From contig QUJQ01000008.1 of assembly GCA_003480725.1 (NCBI GenBank), positions 1 through 64,000 on the forward strand: a stretch of DNA of 64,000 bases, in the 5' to 3' direction. Under the pieces are notes generated by a model that saw only the letters and a list, made by a program, of their open reading frames with translations, did no database searches and was not told the DNA's origin. Each line of letters opens with the position of its first letter. Within the stretch, counting starts at the first letter, position 1. Below are positions 15,502 to 23,650 of this stretch, piece by piece. Origin of the DNA: Clostridiaceae bacterium AM27-36LB (lineage in GTDB: Bacteria; Bacillota; Clostridia; Lachnospirales; Lachnospiraceae). The position numbers and the translations under genes are program-made.

Positions 15502-17619
15502 TTATAAACAACTGCGCTTAACTCCAACAAATACAGCTGAAGATCTGGGATGAAGCCAATACTCGGTGATAGCTGCGCTGAAATTTTCTTCTCCTAATCC
15601 ATCCAGTGCGGTATCTGCAAAACATCTCCACTCATACTCTGGCGGAAGCTTGGGCAACTCAAACTTCTGCTTCTCCCAATACACATTCAGTGCCAGATAT
15701 ACAAGATCTTCTCCCTGTGCAGTCCTGCCTGCATAGCAGACTGCCAGAGCCTTTGTATCCTGGTCAATGGCACGCTCCCACGGTCGGTCCGTATGAACAC
15801 TGACTGCTGGAAAACCGGTCTCTGACAATCCCTGATCGCTCCGAATCACCGCATGTTCTCTCCTGAACCAGATCATTTTTCTGAAAAATTGATAAAGCTC
15901 CTGGTTCATATCCAGCCGTGTCCAGTCCAGCCAGGAGATCTCATTATCCTGACAATAGGGATTATTGTTGCCAAAACGGGTGTCTCCAAATTCATCTCCC
16001 GCAAGAAACATGGGTGTCCCACGGCTGCACATTAAAGTCATGCAGGCATTTTTCATCATTCTGAGACGGAGTTTACGGATCTCAGGATCCGTGGTCTCTC
16101 CTTCCACTCCACAATTCCAGCTTCGGTTATCATCTGCTCCATCAGAATTGTTCCATCCATTGGCTTCATTATGTTTTCCATTATAAGAATACAGATCCCA
16201 GAGAGAAAAGCCATCATGACAGGTGAGGAAATTAATGGAAGAATCATATCCTTTATACTGACCGGTATACAGATCCAAAGAGCCGGTAAGTCTGTTTGCT
16301 GCTGCCTGGGCAAACCAGTAGTCTCCTTTCAGAAAGCTTCTCATGTCATCCCTGTATTTCCCATTCCACTCTGCCCAGCGGGTATAAGCAGGAAAACTGC
16401 CCACCTGATAAAGTCCACCGGCATCCCAGGCCTCCGCAATCAGCTTCACATTTCGAAGAACAGGATCTCCGGCCAGATTTTTCAAAAGAGGTGGCTGATT
16501 CATAGGCGAACCATCTTCATTTCTCCCCAGAATACTGGCCAGATCAAACCGAAAACCATCCACATGGTATTCAATCGTCCAATACCGCAGACATTCAAGG
16601 ATCATCTGCTGCACCACCGGATGATTACAGTTCAGTGTATTACCACAACCACTGAAATTATAATACCAGCCTTCAGGTGTCAGCATATAATAAACTCTGT
16701 TGTCAAACCCTTTGAATGAGAAGAACGGTCCTTTTTCATTTCCTTCTGCTGTGTGATTAAATACAACATCCAGAATCACCTCTATGCCATTGGCATTCAG
16801 TTCACGAATCAGGTTTTTCAGTTCATCGCCTTCCCGATTGAACTCTTTATCTGCAGTATAACTGGTATTCGGTGCAAAAAAACTCACGGGATTATATCCC
16901 CAGTAATCCAGAAGCGTCCTGCCGTTGACTTCACGCCTTCCCATGGTCTCATCAAACTCAAAGACAGGCATCAGTTCTACCGCAGTAATTCCAAGTTCCT
17001 TCAGATATGGGATTTTTTCTCTGATTCCTGCAAAGGTTCCCGGATGACTGACTCCAGAAGAGGCATCCTTCGTAAAACCGCGGACATGAAGTTCATAAAT
17101 GATCAGATCCTGAATGGGTCTGACCGGATCCATATGATTTCCCCAGTCAAAGTCATTGACCACCACCCGCGCCCGATATTCATGATCCTGATTAGGCTGT
17201 TCGCCCCATATGCTCTGACCGGTGACCGCTCTTGCATAAGGATCCAGAAGCGGCTTCGTTTTATCAAAAATCAGACCTTTTTCCGGGATGCAAGGACCGT
17301 CCACCCGATAAGCATACTCAAAATCACAGATATCCAGATCAAAAACAATCATGGAATACACACTTCCGATCCGGTAGTGTTTCGGGAAAGGAAGAATTGC
17401 ATAGGGTTCCTTTTCTCCCCGGTGATATAGAAGAAGCTCCACGGCCGTGGCTTCCAGAGAACAGACTGTAAAATTTACGCCTTCCCTGAGAGCCGTTGCT
17501 CCGTTAATCCCATAAAACCCAGGACGTACATCATATCCATTGACTTTATCTAAAGGTATGAGATGCTTTTCCTCTGCTGCAACCATTTTCTTCCCGTCCA
17601 TAATTTGATTCCTTTCCAT
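15502..17619 (-). CDS. glgX: Glycogen debranching enzyme / isoamylase-type glycoside hydrolase 13
   Basis: 705 residues. N-terminal CBM48-like domain (GVNFTVCSLEATAVELLLYHRG), then a GH13 barrel with EVILDVVFNHTAEGNEKGP (region I), HVDGFRFDLAS (nucleophile Asp), AEAWDAGG (acid/base Glu) and FLTCHDGFSLWDL (third Asp). This is the GlgX/TreX architecture, which hydrolyses alpha-1,6 branches in glycogen or limit dextrins in the cytoplasm. No signal peptide, hence intracellular. The ATG at 17619 follows GGAAAGG. The rubredoxin terminator lies just upstream, so it likely has its own promoter. A pullulanase-type substrate preference cannot be excluded. Confidence 0.9.
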   Translation of the reverse strand: MERNQIMDGKKMVAAEEKHLIPLDKVNGYDVRPGFYGINGATALREGVNFTVCSLEATAVELLLYHRGEKEPYAILPFPKHYRIGSVYSMIVFDLDICDFEYAYRVDGPCIPEKGLIFDKTKPLLDPYARAVTGQSIWGEQPNQDHEYRARVVVNDFDWGNHMDPVRPIQDLIIYELHVRGFTKDASSGVSHPGTFAGIREKIPYLKELGITAVELMPVFEFDETMGRREVNGRTLLDYWGYNPVSFFAPNTSYTADKEFNREGDELKNLIRELNANGIEVILDVVFNHTAEGNEKGPFFSFKGFDNRVYYMLTPEGWYYNFSGCGNTLNCNHPVVQQMILECLRYWTIEYHVDGFRFDLASILGRNEDGSPMNQPPLLKNLAGDPVLRNVKLIAEAWDAGGLYQVGSFPAYTRWAEWNGKYRDDMRSFLKGDYWFAQAAANRLTGSLDLYTGQYKGYDSSINFLTCHDGFSLWDLYSYNGKHNEANGWNNSDGADDNRSWNCGVEGETTDPEIRKLRLRMMKNACMTLMCSRGTPMFLAGDEFGDTRFGNNNPYCQDNEISWLDWTRLDMNQELYQFFRKMIWFRREHAVIRSDQGLSETGFPAVSVHTDRPWERAIDQDTKALAVCYAGRTAQGEDLVYLALNVYWEKQKFELPKLPPEYEWRCFADTALDGLGEENFSAAITEYWLHPRSSAVFVGVKRSCL

Positions 17620-17644
17620 CTAGTTTTGATTTATTTTAGACAAA

Positions 17645-17671
17645 AATACCCCGTTGGTTTCCCAACGAGGC
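17645..17671 (-). terminator. Rubredoxin terminator
   Basis: Minus-strand stem CCTCGTTGG-GAAA-CCAACGGGG with one mismatch, followed by TATTTTTG. It lies 13 nt after the rubredoxin stop codon. Confidence 0.7.
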
Positions 17672-17683
17672 ATCAAAGTTATT

Positions 17684-17842
17684 TTACTCTACTTTTGAAA
17701 ACTGATCTTTACCAACTGAGCACAGAGGACACTCAAAGTCTTCCGGAACATCCTCCCATTTGGTACCTGGTGCAATGCCGCCTTCCGGATATCCTTGCTC
17801 CTCATCATATTCCCATCCACAAACGTCACATACATATTTCAT
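17684..17842 (-). CDS. Rubredoxin
   Basis: 52 residues: two Cys-x2-Cys pairs (CDVCGW at 5-10 and CPLCSVGK at 38-45) coordinate a single iron, and GYPEGGIAPGTKWEDVP is the classic rubredoxin middle segment. It transfers one electron in the cytoplasm of anaerobes, typically to rubrerythrin or superoxide reductase for oxygen/peroxide detoxification. AGGAGGAACTCGTA precedes the ATG at 17842. It stands alone with its own terminator. Confidence 0.95.
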   Translation of the reverse strand: MKYVCDVCGWEYDEEQGYPEGGIAPGTKWEDVPEDFECPLCSVGKDQFSKVE

Positions 17843-17940
17843 TACGAGTTCCTCCTTTTCAAAATCATTTTTAATAATAGTATTTATTACTAATATTGAC
17901 TATATATATCTTCCTTGCATTTGTCAAGGCAAAATAATAA

Positions 17941-18459
17941 TTATTCCTGTTTTGGCTTCCCATTGGTGTGATTCTCTATCTGCAGCTGCTTCTCCAGCAC
18001 CGACTGCTTGGCAAGAATGACATTGACCTTATCGTATAGATCCTCAATCATAATCTCTGTTTTTAAGTTGACCTTGTAGTCGTTTTCAGCTCTGCGACGA
18101 TCCTTTTCCTCTTGACGGTTCTGGCTCATCATGATCAACGGGGCCTGGATTGCCGCTACGCAGGAAAGAACCAGATTAAGCAGAATAAACGGATACGGAT
18201 CAAATGCCTTGGATGCCAGCACGGCATTGACGATCATCCAAAGAACAAGGACACCAGTAAAAGAAAAAATGAATGCCCAGCTCCCTGCAAATTTTGCAAT
18301 TGCATCTGCTGCACGCTGCCCCAGGGTGTACTTTTCCTTGCCACTTTCAGGACTGACTGAAATCTTACTGTCCGCCAGCAGATTCAGCACCTCTTCGTCA
18401 GTCATATCATGGCGGATATCCTTAAGTACCTCTTTTAACAGCTTTCTGTTTTCTTTCAT
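17941..18459 (-). CDS. DUF1003 domain membrane protein
   Basis: 172 residues. Two transmembrane helices (AGSWAFIFSFTGVLVLWMIVNAV and the FILLNLVLSCVAAIQAPLIMMSQNRQ segment) define the DUF1003 fold, and the NRQEEKDRRRAENDYKVN stretch after the second helix is a family hallmark. A coiled-coil-like C-terminal tail follows (LYDKVNVILAKQSVLEKQLQ). Function unknown; homologues are widespread and membrane-associated. GGGGAGATATTATC precedes the ATG at 18459. A 32-residue hydrophobic peptide gene lies 18 nt upstream and is probably co-transcribed. Confidence 0.85.
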   Translation of the reverse strand: MKENRKLLKEVLKDIRHDMTDEEVLNLLADSKISVSPESGKEKYTLGQRAADAIAKFAGSWAFIFSFTGVLVLWMIVNAVLASKAFDPYPFILLNLVLSCVAAIQAPLIMMSQNRQEEKDRRRAENDYKVNLKTEIMIEDLYDKVNVILAKQSVLEKQLQIENHTNGKPKQE

Positions 18460-18477
18460 GATAATATCTCCCCTTCA

Positions 18478-18576
18478 TCAGATCAGTGCCGGTGTCTGTG
18501 CCAGAATTGATACAATCGCAACTGCCGCCAGAATCACAGCAACTATCACCACTACCATTATGATTTTCCTTTTCAT
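18478..18576 (-). CDS. Putative 32-residue single-helix membrane peptide
   Basis: ATG at 18576 encodes MKRKII followed by one long hydrophobic helix (VVVIVAVILAAVAIVSILA) and QTPALI before TGA. A weak AGCAGGTG precedes it. Basic N terminus and uninterrupted helix make a real small membrane protein plausible; it sits directly upstream of the DUF1003 gene. It is below the length cut-off of most gene finders. No homologue recognised. Confidence 0.45.
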   Translation of the reverse strand: MKRKIIMVVVIVAVILAAVAIVSILAQTPALI

Positions 18577-18724
18577 GATACACCTGCTCTTTCTTATACG
18601 TATGAAACACCTGCAAAACATTTCTAATAACCATGTCGATATTCTGTGACCAGCACGATTATCTGCCCTCAGTATAAATCACCTGTCCCACTGCGTCAAC
18701 GACCATCATTTCACATTATTTGTC

Positions 18725-18768
18725 TTGACTTTCCTTATTCTTTATCGTATTATTTGATACAGTTCAAA
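18725..18768 (+). promoter_or_regulatory. marR-MATE promoter with candidate MarR operator
   Basis: TTGACT (18725-18730) and TATTAT (18748-18753) are spaced exactly 17 bp. An inverted repeat TTTGA-N6-TCAAA (18753-18768) begins on the last base of the -10 element, where a MarR dimer would block RNA polymerase. Autoregulation is therefore likely. Confidence 0.6.
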
Positions 18769-18794
18769 AAAATACTATTCAAAGGGAGGTATCT

Positions 18795-19229
18795 ATGACT
18801 CCATCAACATTTGTAGCTTTTTTTCATGATGTATTGAATGCTTACAATAAAATGTGTGAACCTATTCTTCACGAATTTGACATTCCACAGGTATCTTTTG
18901 ACATTTTAATGTTTCTCAACAACAATCCTGAATTATCTACTGCCCAGCAGATAAGCGAATTTCGGAAAATAAAAAAGAACTTAGTGTCTGTCCATGTTGA
19001 TAAACTGGTAACTGCCGGTTATCTGCAGAGAGGATCCGTGACCGGAGACAGACGAAAGGTTTTACTCTCCTGCACCGAAAAGGCACAGCCAATTCTGAAA
19101 GCCGGACTGGAAATGCAGAAGAATTTCAATCAGAAGCTTACCCGGAATATCCCTGAAGAACAGATACATGTTTATAAGGAAATCATTGACTCTATGGCAG
19201 CGAATGCATGCCAGATGCTGAATGAATAA
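18795..19229 (+). CDS. MarR-family transcriptional regulator
   Basis: 144 residues with the winged-helix core: PELSTAQQISEFRKIKKNLVSVHVDKLVTAGYLQRGSVTGDRRKVLLSCTEKA, where the GD(R)RK...L wing is the MarR hallmark. AAGGGAGGT precedes the ATG. It overlaps the frame of the downstream MATE exporter region (MATE ribosome-binding site starts 13 nt after its stop). The layout suggests a ligand-responsive repressor controlling its own expression and that of the exporter. Confidence 0.88.
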   Translation: MTPSTFVAFFHDVLNAYNKMCEPILHEFDIPQVSFDILMFLNNNPELSTAQQISEFRKIKKNLVSVHVDKLVTAGYLQRGSVTGDRRKVLLSCTEKAQPILKAGLEMQKNFNQKLTRNIPEEQIHVYKEIIDSMAANACQMLNE

Positions 19230-19257
19230 CACAAAATACCAAAAGGAGGTACTATCC

Positions 19258-20619
19258 ATGCAGGATAACAAAGATTTTCTTGGGACAGAACCGATCGGAA
19301 AATTGCTTCTTAAGCTGTCTATCCCGACCGTAATCGCCCAGCTTATCAATATGCTTTATAATATCGTAGACCGCATCTATATCGGTCATATACCAGGCAA
19401 TGGCAGTCTGGCTCTCACCGGAGTCGGAGTCTGTATGCCAATCATCATGATTGTTTCTGCTTTTGCGGCACTGGTCAGCTCCGGTGGTGCACCAAGAGCA
19501 TCTATTTATATGGGAAAACGGGACAATCAGTCAGCAGAACAAATATTAAGCAACTGCTTCGTTCTCCAGATTGTTGTTTCCTTTATTCTGACTGCTGTCT
19601 TACTGATCTGGAGTGAAGATATATTACTGGCTTTTGGTGCAAGTGAAAATACGATCAGCTATGCAGTTGATTATATGCATATCTATGCGATCGGTACGCT
19701 ATTTGTTCAGCTGACTCTTGGTATGAATGCTTTTATTACTGCACAGGGCTTCACAACAACTTCTATGGTTTCCGTTCTGATCGGTGCTATTTGCAATATT
19801 ACACTGGATCCTATATTCATCTTTGGTTTTCACATGGGTGTAAAAGGTGCAGCCCTGGCAACCGTTCTGTCACAGGCGGTTTCCACAATCTGGGTAATCT
19901 TTTTCCTTTGCGGTAAAAAAACACAGCTTCATCTTAGGAAAAAATATATGCATCTGGAAGCCAAGATCATTATTCCTTGCGTTACACTTGGACTTGCTGC
20001 TTTCATTATGCAGGCAAGCGAAAGTGTTGTAACGGTTTGCTTTAATTCATCCCTGCTCCGTTATGGCGGAGATATTGCAGTCGGAGCCATGACCATTTTA
20101 ACCAGCGTGATGCAGTTTGCTATGCTGCCTCTTCAGGGAATCGCACAGGGATCACAGCCTATTTCCAGTTATAATTACGGAGCTAAAAATGCGGACAGGG
20201 TAAAGAAAACATTCCGTTTACTGCTGACTACCTGCTTAACCTACTCCATATCACTCTGGGCAGCTGTACAGCTTGTTCCCGAAATATTTGTAGGCATCTT
20301 TACTGCTGATGCAAGTCTCGTTGACTTTACTGCACCAATGCTGAAAATTTACCTGGGCGGTCTGTTCCTGTTTGGTATCCAGATTGCATGCCAGATGACA
20401 TTTACCTCCCTTGGCAAAGCAGCCAACTCCATCATTGTTGCTGTTGTCCGAAAATTTGTATTATTGCTCCCGCTTATTTATATCATGCCTCACATGGTAT
20501 CCAACCCAACCACAGGCGTATATATGGCAGAGCCAATCGCTGATATTATTGCTGTACTCTTTACTTCCGTTCTATTTTCAGTACAGTTTAAAAAAGCACT
20601 TGCAGAGATTCAGAAGTAA
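19258..20619 (+). CDS. MATE-family multidrug efflux transporter
   Basis: 453 residues, about 12 helices in two homologous halves (LTGVGVCMPIIMIVSAFAALVSSGGAP in the first, GAMTILTSVMQFAMLPLQGIAQGSQPISSYNYGAKN in the second), typical of the DinF/NorM-like MATE subgroup of Clostridia. Exports cationic drugs or bile-type compounds with Na+ or H+. ATG 19258 is chosen because AAAGGAGGT at 19242-19250 lies 7 nt upstream; an in-frame ATG at 19222 overlaps marR and has no such site. Its stop is followed within 2 nt by the convergent acetyltransferase stop. Confidence 0.9.
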   Translation: MQDNKDFLGTEPIGKLLLKLSIPTVIAQLINMLYNIVDRIYIGHIPGNGSLALTGVGVCMPIIMIVSAFAALVSSGGAPRASIYMGKRDNQSAEQILSNCFVLQIVVSFILTAVLLIWSEDILLAFGASENTISYAVDYMHIYAIGTLFVQLTLGMNAFITAQGFTTTSMVSVLIGAICNITLDPIFIFGFHMGVKGAALATVLSQAVSTIWVIFFLCGKKTQLHLRKKYMHLEAKIIIPCVTLGLAAFIMQASESVVTVCFNSSLLRYGGDIAVGAMTILTSVMQFAMLPLQGIAQGSQPISSYNYGAKNADRVKKTFRLLLTTCLTYSISLWAAVQLVPEIFVGIFTADASLVDFTAPMLKIYLGGLFLFGIQIACQMTFTSLGKAANSIIVAVVRKFVLLLPLIYIMPHMVSNPTTGVYMAEPIADIIAVLFTSVLFSVQFKKALAEIQK

Positions 20620-20620
20620 A

Positions 20621-21367
20621 TTATGTAAAAGGACGGCTCAGCGCCAGAAATTTTTTATCTGACTGAATACCCTGTGTCAGAAACTGACCGTCCCGAAACA
20701 GAGCATAAGTCGTGACTGGCGCAGGTACATTCTGTGCAGATTCTTTGTCAGTAATATGGATAGCTTTGAACGGGATGCCATGTTCCTTCGCCACTTCCTG
20801 CACCCTTGGCACCCAATAATAGGTGTAGGGACACTGGTCGGTGTAATAGAGGACAAAACCGGTTTCCTCAGTCGCCGGATGCTTCGCGCATTCCCGGAAC
20901 TTTGGCATCTGTGCGCTCGGTTCCATGGGAAGATACATGAGATTGATCCCGCAGTCGGATATGTCTGCCACACAGAAACCCTTATAAGTAAGGAATTTCG
21001 GGTCAGCGAGAAATTCACGCTTCCGGCCCTCTGCACACAGAATGCAAATACCTTTCTTCCCTTGCGCCTTAGCATCACGGATACATGCCTCCAGCAAATC
21101 ATTTGAGTATCCATGTCCCTTCATGGAGCCGGACACCCAGAGGCAGTTAATGTAGAGATAGCCGTCTGCCTCAATAGGCACCCAGGCGTTTTCAGCCGGA
21201 ATATATTCAATAAAGCATTTCCCGCGTTCCTCGCTGCGATAGAAAACAAGTCCATCATCAAAGCGTTGTCTCAGCCATTCCTTTTTTGCAACACTCTGCT
21301 TGCCGGACATGGCGCAGCAGATATGTTCCTTGTCAATATTTTCTTTTGTGATACGAATATAGTTCAT
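20621..21367 (-). CDS. GNAT N-acetyltransferase with YoaP-like C-terminal domain
   Basis: 248 residues. N-terminal GNAT fold (residues ~1-140; CoA-binding region around VSGSMKGHGYSNDLLEACI) followed by a YoaP domain with the CPYTYYWVPRVQEVAKEHGIPFKAIHI segment, a thioredoxin-like arrangement retaining a single Cys before Pro-Tyr. The same two-domain layout occurs in Bacillus YoaP. Substrate unknown. ATG 21367 was chosen because AGGAGG lies 9 nt upstream; upstream frame to 21541 is not coding-like. It may be translated with the KTR/TetR genes further upstream, though 103 nt separate them. Confidence 0.78.
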   Translation of the reverse strand: MNYIRITKENIDKEHICCAMSGKQSVAKKEWLRQRFDDGLVFYRSEERGKCFIEYIPAENAWVPIEADGYLYINCLWVSGSMKGHGYSNDLLEACIRDAKAQGKKGICILCAEGRKREFLADPKFLTYKGFCVADISDCGINLMYLPMEPSAQMPKFRECAKHPATEETGFVLYYTDQCPYTYYWVPRVQEVAKEHGIPFKAIHITDKESAQNVPAPVTTYALFRDGQFLTQGIQSDKKFLALSRPFT

Positions 21368-21470
21368 CCGTTCTTCCTCCTGATCAAAACAGCTGTCCCG
21401 GCAGCTTCTGCTTTTCTTTTGCTGGAAAAGTGGCTTCAAAAAAGGACGCAGCGCATGACCGGCTTTGCGA

Positions 21471-21665
21471 TCAGCACTGCGTCTTAGCGTCTGGCTGTTT
21501 GGTTTCAATGATAAAATTTTTTGCATTGATAATACTCTCATGCCTGCATTTGGGGCAAAACAGAGGAAAAGTTACTAATTCCGTCTCCCGCAGTATCTGT
21601 AAGCGCGTCTTGGCACCGCACCACGGGCATAAGACCCAGCGTTTTTCTTCTTCGCTATCTTTCAT
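21471..21665 (-). CDS. Cysteine-rich KTR-domain zinc-ribbon protein
   Basis: 64 residues. Two Cys-x2-Cys knuckles (LCPWCGAKTRL and FCPKCRHES) and the closing PDAKTQ motif define the cysteine-rich KTR family, small zinc-ribbon proteins common on clostridial conjugative elements and near TetR regulators. The ATG overlaps the tetR stop (ATGA, 21662-21665), so it is translationally coupled to that regulator. Function unknown; a role in nucleic-acid binding is inferred from the ribbon only. Confidence 0.82.
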   Translation of the reverse strand: MKDSEEEKRWVLCPWCGAKTRLQILRETELVTFPLFCPKCRHESIINAKNFIIETKQPDAKTQC

Positions 21666-22291
21666 GTTGTTCTCCCCTTCTTTCTGTAACCAGCCTCGAC
21701 CTTGGCAATAAAGTGATCAATATGTGTCGCCAGCAAAGAAGAAACCGATTCTTTTTCCTCTGCACCGTCATAGACACTGTATAAAAGATACATTGGGCCA
21801 TAGAATTCCAATGCCAGCTGTATAGCGTCCTCATCAGAATCTGCCAGCTTTCGGAAGATTGCTGCCATATACTCCAGAGGCCCGCCAGCGAGATAGTCAT
21901 GATGGAGCTGTGCAAGCTTTGGGTCACGGTATTGCTCCAGCGTCAGCATTTTACGAAAATTAGAGGAAAACGGTTCCTTTGTCCAATGGTCAAACTGGGC
22001 AAGGCTGTATGTGCGAATTTTTTGAATTGGTGTATGCAGATATGCTTCCGCAAAGCCGTCTGGTTCCGTTTCCAGCATTTCATAGACTTCCGCGCGCTCA
22101 TAGTCCATCTTGTTCATTCGCTCCACGATCTTCTCTAAGATTTCTTGTTTGCTGGCATAATGCTTATATAAGGCGGCTTTCGTAAATCCCAATTGCCCTG
22201 CAATATCATTCATAGATGTCCCCAAATAACCGTTCTGCGCAAACAGTTCCAGTGCTGTTCTCAAAATCCGTTCTTTTGTACTCTCCGCCAT
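21662..22291 (-). CDS. TetR/AcrR-family transcriptional regulator
   Basis: 209 residues. N-terminal HTH (residues ~5-50): RILRTALELFAQNGYLGTSMNDIAGQLGFTKAALYKHYASKQEIL is textbook TetR. The C-terminal ligand domain is unclassified. ATG 22291 follows AAGGAGAT by 6 nt; the ORF extension to 22318 enters the operator. A long perfect palindrome immediately upstream (22309-22353) is the likely binding site, implying autorepression. Coupled to the KTR gene downstream. The VOC gene on the far side of the palindrome is on the same strand and reads toward it. Confidence 0.88.
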   Translation of the reverse strand: MAESTKERILRTALELFAQNGYLGTSMNDIAGQLGFTKAALYKHYASKQEILEKIVERMNKMDYERAEVYEMLETEPDGFAEAYLHTPIQKIRTYSLAQFDHWTKEPFSSNFRKMLTLEQYRDPKLAQLHHDYLAGGPLEYMAAIFRKLADSDEDAIQLALEFYGPMYLLYSVYDGAEEKESVSSLLATHIDHFIAKVEAGYRKKGRTT

Positions 22292-22308
22292 AATTATCTC
22301 CTTTATAA

Positions 22309-22353
22309 AAGTAACCATTCGGTAACTTTATTACAGTTACCGAATGGTTACTT
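22309..22353. promoter_or_regulatory. TetR operator palindrome
   Basis: Perfect 19-bp inverted arms AAGTAACCATTCGGTAACT (22309-22327) and its complement (22335-22353), spaced by 7 nt. Each arm is itself an imperfect dyad (TAACC-N4-GGTAA), so the whole site could hold two TetR dimers. It lies 18 nt upstream of the tetR start. Confidence 0.75.
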
Positions 22354-22382
22354 GTCAAGAACTAATGAAATAAAGATCGAAG

Positions 22383-22766
22383 TCAAACTGTAATTTCAAT
22401 TTGGTTGCCTTCGATTGCAACAATACAGCTTTCATAGTACCCATCTCCGGTTGTCCTGGGACCGCTGACCACTTCATATCCGTCAGCTTTCAGTTCAGCA
22501 GTCAAAGCATCCACTTTTTCTTTGCTGCCTACGCTGAATGCAATGTGCGCATACCCAGTGCGGGCAGATTCCTTTGGAAAATCTGGCATTTCCGGCTTGT
22601 TCATAATTTCAAGCCGTGCTCCATCGTCAAACGAAAGAAAATAGGAGCGGAAACTTGTTTTCAAATTATGATAGCCTTCGTTTGATTTTGCCCCCAAATA
22701 CTTCACAAAGAAATTGCGGGCTATTTCCAAATCTTTTACATATAAAGCAATGTGTTCGATTTTCAT
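22383..22766 (-). CDS. VOC (glyoxalase/bleomycin-resistance) family protein
   Basis: 127 residues with the two-beta-alpha-beta-beta-beta VOC pattern. Candidate metal ligands are His5 ([12 protein letters not shown]), His in [12 protein letters not shown] and the Glu in GNQIEITV at the C-terminus. Family members include glyoxalase I, ring-cleavage dioxygenases and drug-binding proteins. Annotated generically because no substrate motif is clear. Start ATG 22766; the ribosome-binding site is weak (AAAGGAAA). Upstream DNA to 22887 is AT-rich without a gene. Confidence 0.85.
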   Translation of the reverse strand: MKIEHIALYVKDLEIARNFFVKYLGAKSNEGYHNLKTSFRSYFLSFDDGARLEIMNKPEMPDFPKESARTGYAHIAFSVGSKEKVDALTAELKADGYEVVSGPRTTGDGYYESCIVAIEGNQIEITV

Positions 22767-22886
22767 AATTTTCCTTTACACGTTCATTTTTGATACTGGT
22801 ATCATTAAATATCGTACTTGTGTTTATTATTTCTTATATTATAATTCATCTATAAAGAAAAAATCAATATAAGTGAGGTATGTATT

Positions 22887-22985
22887 ATGAAACATGTATT
22901 AGATTTCTTAACCCAATGTGGAACATTTTATTTAGCAACTTCAAAAGGAGAATAGCCACATGTTCGTCCTTTTGGTGCTGTAGGC
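22887..22985 (+). pseudogene. Broken pyridoxamine 5'-phosphate oxidase-family gene (5' fragment)
   Basis: MKHVLDFLTQCGTFYLATS encodes the start of a flavin/PNPOx-fold family protein. A TAG at 22953 replaces what should be a Gln/Asp codon, after which the same frame resumes with PHVRPFGAVG, the next conserved segment. Homology then ends abruptly at about 22985, where an integrase fragment begins on the other strand. Both a nonsense mutation and a truncation have inactivated it. Confidence 0.7.
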
Positions 22986-23346
22986 GTGCCGCAGCATGTG
23001 TGGGGTCACCTTGAAGTCCATCGTATACACCAGTTTGAGATTGTTCGGCTGATGCTCACCAAGCCTTGGCTTTATTCTATGCTTGATGGACTGTTATGTA
23101 TTTCCAGACCCTCACAAACTGTGTTTCCGTCAAAACAGTTCCCTTCAAATTCGAGATCACATATTCCGATTCTGATTTTTCCCTTACTTCCTTGAGACAG
23201 GCTACCAGGCATTTGGGAATCGGAACATCTCGCTTCGCCGCCGGTGTCTTCAAAAGTGTGTTGACTACCGGCTTACCGCCTTCCACATGCCATGCACGCC
23301 TTACCGAAATGTACGGCGTTTTTTCATCCAGGAATACACAGTCCCA
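22986..23346 (-). pseudogene. Tyrosine recombinase (integrase) C-terminal remnant
   Basis: On the minus strand the segment reads WDCVFLDEKTPYISVRRAW, then TLLKTPAAKRDVPIP, a QFVRVWKYIT segment, and, after a +1 frameshift near 23090, KHRIKPRLGEHQPNNLK followed by MDFKVTPHMLRH. This is the catalytic core of a phage/ICE-type integrase up to the H-x-x-R box. The box ends at 22985 where the flavin-oxidase fragment starts; the HxxH/W and catalytic Tyr parts are missing. The upstream part is fused in frame to an unrelated HTH domain. Confidence 0.72.
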
Positions 23347-23622
23347 TTCTTCTGTTTTTACTCTCCCCATAAACGAATGGATCACACTCGTTTTCATCGA
23401 CTTTTCAGGCATCTTCATCAGAGAATGCATCGACACATAAAGGTATTCAGAAATTTCATGAAGTTCGATCGCGTTGATTGCTCTTGCACCATTCATGATT
23501 TTGCTCATTGTCTGCTTGGAGACTCCAATTCCTTCTGCCAGATCAACTTGCTTTTTATTTTCCTTTTTCAATTCAGCCTGAATGTTGTTTGCAATTATCA
23601 TATTTACGTCTACATCCAGCAT
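23077..23622 (-). CDS. Chimeric ORF: XRE-type HTH domain fused to integrase fragment
   Basis: 181 residues. ATG 23622 follows TAGGAGG. Residues ~10-60 form an HTH (ENKKQVDLAEGIGVSKQTMSKIMNGARAINAIELHEIS), with an extension to about residue 92. From WDCVF onward the sequence is a tyrosine-recombinase fragment that terminates early by frameshift. The HTH half could still be produced as a DNA-binding protein; the integrase half cannot be active. The join looks like a deletion between two genes of an old mobile element. Confidence 0.5.
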   Translation of the reverse strand: MLDVDVNMIIANNIQAELKKENKKQVDLAEGIGVSKQTMSKIMNGARAINAIELHEISEYLYVSMHSLMKMPEKSMKTSVIHSFMGRVKTEEWDCVFLDEKTPYISVRRAWHVEGGKPVVNTLLKTPAAKRDVPIPKCLVACLKEVREKSESEYVISNLKGTVLTETQFVRVWKYITVHQA

Positions 23623-23650
23623 ATAATCGCCTCCTATTCTTGCACTTATA

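Noticed and set aside
22383..22766. Naming the VOC protein as a bleomycin- or fosfomycin-resistance enzyme
   Set aside because: The fold and likely metal residues are visible, but no substrate-specific motif supports a resistance assignment.
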